Below are positions 26,429 through 33,805 of a stretch of 64,000 bases of DNA, piece after piece (positions within the stretch are counted from its first letter, which is position 1; each line of letters begins with the position of its first letter). Below the pieces are notes generated by a model. That model saw only the letters and a program-made list of their open reading frames with translations, was not told the DNA's origin and ran no database searches. The stretch is from Chitinophaga pinensis. Lineage in GTDB: Bacteria > Bacteroidota > Bacteroidia > Chitinophagales > Chitinophagaceae. The translations under genes and the position numbers were made by a program. The stretch covers positions 62,001-126,000 of the forward strand of contig NZ_VOHS01000009.1 of assembly GCF_007896845.1 (NCBI RefSeq), given 5' to 3'.

Positions 26429-28107
26429 TATTGCTGAATGGGATAATAGGTGACTGTTACGTTTGGTGGCAGCAACGGTTTATAGGCTGCCAGTTTGTTG
26501 TATAACGAAGTGGCCTCCGCAGGATCTACCGCATAAAAGAAGACTTCGTCTCCGCCACAGATCACATTATTTGTGATCTTCCAGGAGGCGACTTTCTTCC
26601 ATTGCTCCAGCAGTTTGCTGTCAAACCATGTATCGTATACTACCGCTATCTTCACTTTTTCCTTTTCGCTGAATCGTTGTAAGAACTCCGGAGAATACTG
26701 TCCATGCAGTTTTCCGGCAGCTACTTCATTATTTCCCAGACCCCAGAGGTCCAGTATTTTATTATTGGACAGATAACTTACCGCACCCACATCATTCGCC
26801 GCAATGGCTGTATGCTCATAACTGCTATGCAGGAAAGTGCCCATCTGAAATTGCTGTTCATAGATGTTGCCTGCGGCTGCCGGCAGATTATGAAAGGCGC
26901 CCAGTGCTCTGAATGGCAATGGGGCACACAGGAATAATAAGAGGAAAGCACCAACCGCTTTCTCAAGCAAAGAGTATGTCCTTGCGGCATGCCTGAGCTG
27001 CAATACGAAGTAATAAAGCAATATGGCCACAACCGTAAGGTCCATTGCTACGAGATAAGCTTCATAGCGGAACAGCCAGCCGACTGCTGCCAGTGCCATA
27101 TGGAGGAAAGTGTTCACCAGCGGAATACATGCCAGTTGCTTCACTTTGCCGATCGTATTGACATTGTCTGCATTCGGACGGAGTACCAGTATCAGTGCAG
27201 GAATGATCAGTAATAACCTTACTACAGTTGTACCGGAAAGAGACGAAGACCCTTCCGGATAATAACGGTTGGTAAAAATGTTTACCATCGTATTATTACC
27301 ATAGAGCAGTTTATAGATCAGGATCTCCTGTATACTGTTCATCAGCGATGAGCCGCCCCCTGCCAGTTTACTGGCTTTCAGCAGTACTGAGTTGGGCAGG
27401 AAATAACCGCCATGCTGTACAGAGATATAACCGAAGATGATCAGTGGCACCAGAGACAGCACAAGCACAACGCCTGTCTGTTGCCAGCGTCTGTTGTAAA
27501 TGCCCGCAACTACCACACCTGCCAGCAGGAACAGTGATTCGAAACGGGCCAGAATAGCCAGTCCGGATACCAATGAAAGCAGTAATACCTGTGTGCGGGT
27601 AGTATTGTCTGGTTGCAGAAAAGGAACAGACAGATATAACATCCACATCGCCAGAAAAGCATGCAGCATGTGTTCCATACCACTGGCTACCATTACCGGT
27701 ACAGGTACCAGTATCACGAGAGCCAGCAGCGTAATACATCTTACCGGCGCACTAAGACTAAAGCGCTGTAATAAGCGATCTGTCATATATACCAGCAGGA
27801 ATGCGAAACATACGTTGATGTAAAATGGCATCCAGATGCTGTTGATACCGACTTTAAAACAGGTAGCCAGTATCAGGGTATACAAAGGGGAGGAGCTGGC
27901 TGCGCTGAACTCCTGCGCATTGATACCCCATACGCCATGCAATGCAAAATTCTTTGCGATCGCCATGTGAATGAAAGTATCGTCCAGCGGGTAACAGAAA
28001 TGGCCACCCGTATGCGCCAGTACCTGACGACAGGCAATCGCCAGCACTACTGTAAGGAACAGTAGTGTGGCAATAACCGGGTAGTGTTTTTGAAAATAAT
28101 ATCTCAT
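26428..28107 (-). CDS. Multi-pass membrane protein, GT-C glycosyltransferase-like
   Basis: A 559-residue protein with about ten to twelve hydrophobic segments and a C-terminal soluble part of about 130 residues. The first extracytoplasmic loop has CYPLDDTFIHMAIAKN, an acidic motif in the position of the catalytic Asp of GT-C enzymes that use lipid-linked sugars (ArnT, arabinofuranosyltransferases). The soluble end (KILDLWGLGNNEVAAGKLHG) resembles that of actinobacterial-type arabinosyltransferase-like proteins. A role in adding a sugar outside the membrane is likely but not proven. It lies 15 bases after the TolC-like gene. Confidence 0.65.
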   Translation of the reverse strand: MRYYFQKHYPVIATLLFLTVVLAIACRQVLAHTGGHFCYPLDDTFIHMAIAKNFALHGVWGINAQEFSAASSSPLYTLILATCFKVGINSIWMPFYINVCFAFLLVYMTDRLLQRFSLSAPVRCITLLALVILVPVPVMVASGMEHMLHAFLAMWMLYLSVPFLQPDNTTRTQVLLLSLVSGLAILARFESLFLLAGVVVAGIYNRRWQQTGVVLVLSLVPLIIFGYISVQHGGYFLPNSVLLKASKLAGGGSSLMNSIQEILIYKLLYGNNTMVNIFTNRYYPEGSSSLSGTTVVRLLLIIPALILVLRPNADNVNTIGKVKQLACIPLVNTFLHMALAAVGWLFRYEAYLVAMDLTVVAILLYYFVLQLRHAARTYSLLEKAVGAFLLLFLCAPLPFRALGAFHNLPAAAGNIYEQQFQMGTFLHSSYEHTAIAANDVGAVSYLSNNKILDLWGLGNNEVAAGKLHGQYSPEFLQRFSEKEKVKIAVVYDTWFDSKLLEQWKKVASWKITNNVICGGDEVFFYAVDPAEATSLYNKLAAYKPLLPPNVTVTYYPIQQ

Positions 28108-28122
28108 TATCAGGAATTACGC

Positions 28123-28851
28123 TTATTTATTCATGGTGCGTGCCTGTGACTGTAACACAGCTTCTTCAAAGCTAACGCCGATCAATCTTTCCAGCTCATT
28201 TTTAGCCTGTCTGATATCTCTTTCCAGCATTACTTTTCTTACCATTTCTTCATTGTAACTTCTGTAAGCGATGTTCAGTGTTTCTACTGTTACATCTTTA
28301 TCTCCGCTGGAGAATTTTTCTTCCGTTTGTTTGTAGTGGTTGTAAACGTCTTCCAGCAGAGGAACTTCCAGTTCCATCATTTTTTTGTTGGCAGCGTACA
28401 GTTCGTATGCGTTCAATACATCTGCTTTTATTTTCAGCTGTTCTTCCTCCTTCATAGCGATAATCACTTTCTTTTCTGCTTTAGCGATCTTCACATCATT
28501 CGGGATGGTGATCAGATTGCCGATAGGCACAGTCAGTGAGAAGTTGTACCTCGGAAAGAAGGTAGCGTTGTTGCTGTTGTTCTTCAGTGTGTACTCGTTA
28601 AGGTTACCAGATGCCTGTAACATATTGGCCCATCCGGCTTTTGCCTTGTTAGTCTCGTACTTATTCACTTTCAGTTTTGCATCGTGTACTTTCAGAGCGG
28701 GGTTCTGCATGGCAAGCTCCACCAATACGACTTTCAGTTGTGCTACTTCGGGGGAATCGATCAGAGGGATGTAAAGGCTTGTTTCTCTTCTCTGTGCATT
28801 TGCGAACAGACAACCGAGCAAGCCAATAATAACGAAAAGTCCCTTTTTCAT
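28123..28851 (-). CDS. Half-length TolC-like outer membrane protein
   Basis: A 242-residue protein with a signal peptide (cleaved after CLFANA). The mature part is mostly long helices typical of the TolC/OEP family: NPALKVHDAKLKVNKYE resembles the first helix start, KNNSNNATFFPRYNFSLTVPIGNL is the strand-loop-strand segment, and ARQAKNELERLIG-type spacing (RQAKNELERLIGVSFEEA) closes the repeat. Canonical TolC proteins have two such repeats (about 430 residues); only one is present. Lying between a Wzy-like and a GT-C gene, it may take the place of an outer membrane polysaccharide exporter; that is inference. Confidence 0.7.
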   Translation of the reverse strand: MKKGLFVIIGLLGCLFANAQRRETSLYIPLIDSPEVAQLKVVLVELAMQNPALKVHDAKLKVNKYETNKAKAGWANMLQASGNLNEYTLKNNSNNATFFPRYNFSLTVPIGNLITIPNDVKIAKAEKKVIIAMKEEEQLKIKADVLNAYELYAANKKMMELEVPLLEDVYNHYKQTEEKFSSGDKDVTVETLNIAYRSYNEEMVRKVMLERDIRQAKNELERLIGVSFEEAVLQSQARTMNK

Positions 28852-28857
28852 ACTTTG

Positions 28858-30300
28858 TTATTTAGATTTTGAAAGATTATACTTTACTTTAATTGATATG
28901 CCTAGAATGGCATTGAGAAATATTGAGGATTCAACGAGGCCCGCCGCTTCCTGCGCATATTGTGCGACAAGGATAGCATACAGTACCGCAGCGATGCCTA
29001 TTAATAAAAGCTTATTGAGTTCATGTTCTTCCCTGAAGTAATTCTTCACGGCATAGTGGACGCCCATATAAGTATAGAGACACACAATGATCAATCCTAT
29101 CCAGCCCAGTTCGAGTACTGCACGCAGATAACCACTGTCCGGCTGTAAGCCGGCAAGACGATGTCCGGGATTATAGGTGACACCATCATTACCTACCGTC
29201 ATTACACCACCACCAATAGGGTGACTGTACATATAGGGTTGTATACCATGTCTGTTCACATCACGCAGGTTCAACGATTCATCCTGACTACCCATAAAAG
29301 CCGTACGGAAACGGATAATGGTCGGGTTGCTGTAGAATGGTCCGAACAGCAGCGCCAGCATACCGAATGTGAAGATGGCTGCTGCGATCAGGGTATTCCT
29401 GTTGTGCAGGTTTACGAGGAAGAAAAGGAGTAGTCCGACAGGCAGCATTACATAGGCTGTACGAGTACCGGAATATCCCAGTGCCAGCAGATGTACAATG
29501 ATCATAAAGATCAGTATCAGCTTCTTAGGCATACCAATAACAGCTTGTTTGGCGGTCAGCAGTACAATACAGATAATAGTGCTGCAGGCCATTAACACAC
29601 CGAATGCCGCAGGGTCAGCCATAAAGGAAAATATCCTTGCGCGCCCCTGTATCATCACTGTTTTGAACTTGTCTGGGTTCATCGCAATGTATGCCCTTTC
29701 AAAAGGTAATAAACCTACTGCCTGTTGCAGACAACCATATAATGCGGCTGCTGTTGTCAGCGCCAGCCAGAACTTGAAGAACTTATAGATATCATTCCAG
29801 CCACTTAATACTTTCAGGGTGATGAACAGGAAAATAAAGTTGCGGATATATACTCTTATAAAGATGAACCAGCCCTGAAAAGAAAACATATTCGGGTTAA
29901 AGACCTGTATCAGCATATAAGCTGTATACAGATACAATATCAATAAGAGCGGATCCTTAAAGTACTCTATGTTTGATTTCTCTTTATTTTTTTTGTCAAA
30001 TATCGCCCCTGCTAATACCAGCAAGAGAAAGAGGTCCATCACTACACCCACCGGCATAGTAGTTTTGGCCATTCTCTCCGGCACATGTATGATAAAGGAA
30101 ATGACGATATAGAAATAATAACCGAGACGGAAATTGATCGCACTCACAACTGCAAGGCCCAGACCAATGATGGCGCCAAACAGTGCAATGCTGAACTTTG
30201 CGTCCATGGAAGAGATATAGGCAATAGCCGGTATGGCAATCACCCATAACAGGATGAACAGGTATATTACGGTATTTCTCTTAGCCTGCTGACTGTACAT
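28858..30300 (-). CDS. O-antigen ligase/polymerase (Wzy-like) membrane protein
   Basis: A 480-residue membrane protein with about 12 hydrophobic segments and one large periplasmic loop (about residues 325-400). The segment LGYSGTRTAYVMLPVGLLL matches the conserved region of the Wzy_C (O-antigen ligase/polymerase) family, and the loop ends in GLQPDSGYLRAVLELGWIG, also typical. In a cluster with flippase and chain-length protein it is the probable polymerase that joins repeat units in the periplasm. It starts 14 bases after a 38-residue peptide gene and is followed after six bases by the TolC-like gene. Confidence 0.85.
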   Translation of the reverse strand: MYSQQAKRNTVIYLFILLWVIAIPAIAYISSMDAKFSIALFGAIIGLGLAVVSAINFRLGYYFYIVISFIIHVPERMAKTTMPVGVVMDLFLLLVLAGAIFDKKNKEKSNIEYFKDPLLLILYLYTAYMLIQVFNPNMFSFQGWFIFIRVYIRNFIFLFITLKVLSGWNDIYKFFKFWLALTTAAALYGCLQQAVGLLPFERAYIAMNPDKFKTVMIQGRARIFSFMADPAAFGVLMACSTIICIVLLTAKQAVIGMPKKLILIFMIIVHLLALGYSGTRTAYVMLPVGLLLFFLVNLHNRNTLIAAAIFTFGMLALLFGPFYSNPTIIRFRTAFMGSQDESLNLRDVNRHGIQPYMYSHPIGGGVMTVGNDGVTYNPGHRLAGLQPDSGYLRAVLELGWIGLIIVCLYTYMGVHYAVKNYFREEHELNKLLLIGIAAVLYAILVAQYAQEAAGLVESSIFLNAILGISIKVKYNLSKSK

Positions 30301-30314
30301 AATAATTGAATACT

Positions 30315-30431
30315 TTAAAAAAACATGATCTTCAGGAATAGCATTACCATCGTGAGTGCTACAAAAAGCAGGAGCATTGTCTCATGAAAGGCGCTGCTGA
30401 TACCCGGTTTATATTTCTTTTTTACAGCCAT
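30315..30431 (-). CDS. 38-residue single-pass membrane peptide
   Basis: A small frame with ATG at 30431 and TAA at 30315. The peptide begins with a basic stretch (MAVKKKYKPGISSAFHE) and continues as one hydrophobic helix (TMLLLFVALTMVMLFLKIMFF). It begins inside the 3' end of the acyltransferase frame as read, or three bases after the stop of the frameshift-corrected version, and ends 14 bases before the Wzy-like start. This tight fit in the operon supports it as a real gene. Its position suggests a small accessory subunit of a neighbouring membrane enzyme; no family is recognised. Confidence 0.6.
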   Translation of the reverse strand: MAVKKKYKPGISSAFHETMLLLFVALTMVMLFLKIMFF

Positions 30432-31516
30432 ATATTAAGGCGTTTTCGGTGTTGCCACCGTCTGCGGATTATAGGGAGGCGCTGTAAAGGGGCCTGTGAA
30501 CAGGAAGCCCAGTCTGAGCCGCATACATAATCTGTAAACGATGATGGAAAAAAGATTGCGATAAAGATCAATAGTAACAAGATAATCACTATGTGCTGTC
30601 TCAACGTGGTGGCGATCATAAAGTATCTGATCACCGAAACGATCGGCACGTGCAGCAGATAGATATATAATGAGTAATGTCCGAATGTCTTCAGAATAGG
30701 CATTGCTTTATACTTAGCCAGCTGAAAAGACAGCATGATGGTAAAAAGGCTGCCTACCAGTGCTATTCCTGTATACAGGAACAGGTTCATTTGCTGATTA
30801 TGCAGGAAATAATACTGGCACACTGCGAAAACAGGGAGCAATACAAGCAATCCGTATGCCGAAGACAGTTTATCCTGTGTCTTTTCAGAGAAAAAATAAC
30901 TTGCTGTAAGGTTACCAATACAGAAAAAGATGTAGTGTAAGGCAATATCGTACAGTGTACTGATACTGTTTACAAGGGGGGCAATGGCCAGCAACGCCAG
31001 GGATATAAGTACCTGGGCAAATTTATCGTAGCGGAAAAGTTTTGCTACCAGCAGATACAGTAAGGTTACATTGAATAATGCGAATAAATACCATAACTGG
31101 TCAAGATGGCGGGGTTGTATCAAAATATTCAGGTAATCGGCACCTGTACGGTGGGCGTTAACAACTGACGAGAAAAGTATTTGCAGGGAGATCTGGATGA
31201 ATGCCCACAGCAGATAGGGATACAACAATGTATTGACACGGGTGATAAAGAAGCCGGTTTCTCCTTTCCGGGCTATGCTTCTTTCGAAGAACAGCCCGGA
31301 GAGAAAGAAAAACAGTGGCATACGGAAGCTGTAGAACATGTTATTGCCATCAATGAGCCATTGAGGTACAATAACACCGCTACCCTTCAGTCCGAAGATG
31401 ACATGCCTGTATACGACCAGGATGATCGCTATGCCCTTGGCATAGTCAATCCACCCCAGCCGGTTGGCCTCGGGAGGTTTAAAGTTGAATAGTTCCTTAA
31501 GGGTGAAGCTTTGCAT
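30422..31516 (-). CDS. Acyltransferase 3 family membrane protein, probable C-terminal frameshift
   Basis: A 364-residue acyltransferase 3 protein. The N-terminal signature RLGWIDYAKGIAIILVVYRH has the expected catalytic His, followed by FRMPLFFFLSGLFFERS and, late, FGHYSLYIYLLHVPIVSVIR. About ten hydrophobic segments are present. The last 45 residues are atypical (rich in Ser, Arg, Trp) and start at a homopolymer of six T's on the coding strand (30548-30553). With one more T the frame would continue as FFSIIVYRLCMRLRLGFLFT and stop at 30435-30437, three bases before the next small gene. The gene is thus probably frameshifted, or the sequence has an error there. Confidence 0.8.
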   Translation of the reverse strand: MQSFTLKELFNFKPPEANRLGWIDYAKGIAIILVVYRHVIFGLKGSGVIVPQWLIDGNNMFYSFRMPLFFFLSGLFFERSIARKGETGFFITRVNTLLYPYLLWAFIQISLQILFSSVVNAHRTGADYLNILIQPRHLDQLWYLFALFNVTLLYLLVAKLFRYDKFAQVLISLALLAIAPLVNSISTLYDIALHYIFFCIGNLTASYFFSEKTQDKLSSAYGLLVLLPVFAVCQYYFLHNQQMNLFLYTGIALVGSLFTIMLSFQLAKYKAMPILKTFGHYSLYIYLLHVPIVSVIRYFMIATTLRQHIVIILLLLIFIAIFFPSSFTDYVCGSDWASCSQAPLQRLPIIRRRWQHRKRLNIWL

Positions 31517-31534
31517 TTTTGGGTAAACTTTTGG

Positions 31535-33724
31535 TTATAATTCGAGGTATTCTTCCTGTACGTTATTCAGTACGGCTCCCACGAATTTATCACCAAGTGT
31601 CTCAAAGAACTGTGTGGATTCACGATCGATCTGCGTAAGGGACAACTTGGACGAAAACACAGCAATTACGCCATCTACATATTGCGCCAGCTCTTTACTG
31701 TCGGTATAGTCGTTAAGAGGGGCGCCTTCCAGCAGAATGAAGTCATAATGATGTGTGAGGAAGGGGAGGTAGTTTAACAGGTTATTTTTCGGCAATATTT
31801 CTGAGGGAGTATAGTCTCCTCCTTTACAGCCGATCACTTCAATACCAGATACTGCATAGGTTGTTACGATTTCCTTCACCTTGTCTATACTCAATTCAGT
31901 TGGCGGTACAGAGAATGACTCCAGTGTTGGGGCAGCTTCCATTTGTACAGTGATATCATTGTTACAGAAGTTAGTATCGATAACCAGCACATTCTTGTTG
32001 CTCAGACTTAAGCTGTAGGCAAGGGCCTGTGTCAGCGTAGTCTTACCCTGACGGGATTCTGTACTGGTGATAAGGAATGACTTCTTACCACTGCTTTCTA
32101 CTTCATAGCGCAGTTTACGCAGCAGTTCACGGAAAGTGTTCTGACGTTGTTTGGTTGTTTTATCAGGCAATGTAGTGCGTTGCAATACTTCCAGAATGCT
32201 GTATTTATTAAGGTCAGCATGGTTTACACTGCTGATCAGACGAAGATCCAGATGTTTCTCAAATACGGAAGGTGACTTCAGTGAGCCGTCGAGGAATTCC
32301 AGCAGCAATACGATAAAGGAGGTCAGCAGGAAAACAGAGATCCCTGCCATACCCATAATGATCACGCGTTTGGAAGATTCCGGTTTGAATGCAGGCTGAC
32401 CTTTCAGTACCTGTTTGAAGTTCAGGTCAGGTGTGGTCTGGTTGTCCTGTGCAGCATTCAGTTTCTCCTTCAGTTTATTATATTCCTCCTGCGCCATGTC
32501 AACTTCTGATTGTAAGCTGCTCACGGTTGCTTCCTTATTGGCATAGGAACCTACAGAACCTCTCAGTTTATAGATCTGGCTCTGAAGATTTTTCATATTC
32601 AGTCTTGACGCGTTCTGCTGTGCTTCCAGATTGGCTTTTTCCTGCTGCAGGGCGTCTTTGGTTGTTGCGCTCTGTGTACCGGAGGTAGCGGCGCCCAGTT
32701 TCTTCTGTAATTGTGAGCGCAGACCAGCCAGTTTAGTTCTCATGGCATCATCATTACCCCCTTTCTGGGTAAGATCGTCATTCAGATCATTGATCTGTTT
32801 GCGGAGTTCGATGATCTCGCTGTTAGTATTTGTATAAACGGTTTTACCAGAGTTGGCGGCAGCCAGACGGTTATTTACACTTTCGAGGGAAGAGGTGATG
32901 GTGTTATAATTAGCCTGTTCGTCAGACAGTCCTTTTTCAAACTGTTTGATCAGGTCCAGTTCATTACCGCTGGCTGTTTCTACGTTAAGCAGTCCTTCTG
33001 AGGCTTTATATGCACGCAGTGCTTCCACTTTTTTATCCAGTTCAGCTTTCTTTTGTACAGCCAGCTGATCGAAAGATTCAACGCTTTCTACAGATCTTTC
33101 TGAGCGCATGCTTCTGTAATAACGGATAAACTCGCGGTATACGGTATTAACAGTATAAGCAGCCTGCTCAGGATTTTCTGCAGTATAAACAATCTCCAGA
33201 TAGTCGGTACGTTGTACACGACCTGCATTCAGGTGTTTGCGGATGGCCTCGTAGTCATATCCGTAGAGTTTCAGGTATCCGAGGATATCGCGCTCTACGG
33301 GGTTATAAGAGGAGAGTACCTGCAGTGAGTCCAGCTTGTTACGCAGGATAGTCACAGCAACCTGTTTATCTACTTTCTTGTAGGCTTCCGATTTCAGATC
33401 GTTCTCCTCAAGTTGTACGTATGGTTTGGTAGTAGTCAGATCATGGAGTAACAGATTATATGACAGCATACCGATCACCACCGGTGAGTTGATGGTTTCG
33501 ATGGCGTTGTCAAATTTTACATCTGCTTCAAATATGTTCACATTCTCGTCACGGAGTTTCACCTGATCATTAATGGTAAATCCGGTGGCTATCTGGGTTA
33601 CTGAGGCATACATACGGGGTTTGCCGAGGGTAAAAACAAACGCGGCAACAATGGCGATGATGGTACTTACGATGATCCACCATTTCTTTTTCAGCAGGGC
33701 TTTAACGAAATATATTATATCCAT
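31535..33724 (-). CDS. Wzc-like polysaccharide chain-length protein with ATPase domain
   Basis: A 729-residue inner membrane protein. Transmembrane segments near residues 15-33 and 450-470 flank a large periplasmic region with long coiled coils (about 200-430), the Wzz/Wzc layout. The cytoplasmic ATPase domain has Walker A in STESRQGKTTL and Walker A' in VLVIDTNF. The Walker B position reads FILLEGAP, where bacterial tyrosine kinases have a D. The C-terminus has a single Tyr (EEYLEL) rather than the usual Tyr cluster. It should control chain length and export of the polymer; tyrosine kinase activity is doubtful. A terminator separates it from the giant gene upstream. Confidence 0.87.
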   Translation of the reverse strand: MDIIYFVKALLKKKWWIIVSTIIAIVAAFVFTLGKPRMYASVTQIATGFTINDQVKLRDENVNIFEADVKFDNAIETINSPVVIGMLSYNLLLHDLTTTKPYVQLEENDLKSEAYKKVDKQVAVTILRNKLDSLQVLSSYNPVERDILGYLKLYGYDYEAIRKHLNAGRVQRTDYLEIVYTAENPEQAAYTVNTVYREFIRYYRSMRSERSVESVESFDQLAVQKKAELDKKVEALRAYKASEGLLNVETASGNELDLIKQFEKGLSDEQANYNTITSSLESVNNRLAAANSGKTVYTNTNSEIIELRKQINDLNDDLTQKGGNDDAMRTKLAGLRSQLQKKLGAATSGTQSATTKDALQQEKANLEAQQNASRLNMKNLQSQIYKLRGSVGSYANKEATVSSLQSEVDMAQEEYNKLKEKLNAAQDNQTTPDLNFKQVLKGQPAFKPESSKRVIIMGMAGISVFLLTSFIVLLLEFLDGSLKSPSVFEKHLDLRLISSVNHADLNKYSILEVLQRTTLPDKTTKQRQNTFRELLRKLRYEVESSGKKSFLITSTESRQGKTTLTQALAYSLSLSNKNVLVIDTNFCNNDITVQMEAAPTLESFSVPPTELSIDKVKEIVTTYAVSGIEVIGCKGGDYTPSEILPKNNLLNYLPFLTHHYDFILLEGAPLNDYTDSKELAQYVDGVIAVFSSKLSLTQIDRESTQFFETLGDKFVGAVLNNVQEEYLEL

Positions 33725-33757
33725 ATTAATTGTAATTATTTAACATCTGTAGCGTGC

Positions 33758-33786
33758 AAAAAAATCCGGGTTACCCGGATTTTTTT
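33758..33786 (-). terminator. Terminator between giant protein gene and Wzc-like gene
   Basis: A 13-bp stem (33758-33770 with 33774-33786) with a 3-base loop ends in seven T's on the - strand. Only 33 bases separate it from the Wzc-like start, so the downstream genes depend on read-through or on a promoter within that gap. Confidence 0.82.
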
Positions 33787-33805
33787 GGGAGAAAACTGGT
33801 AAAGC

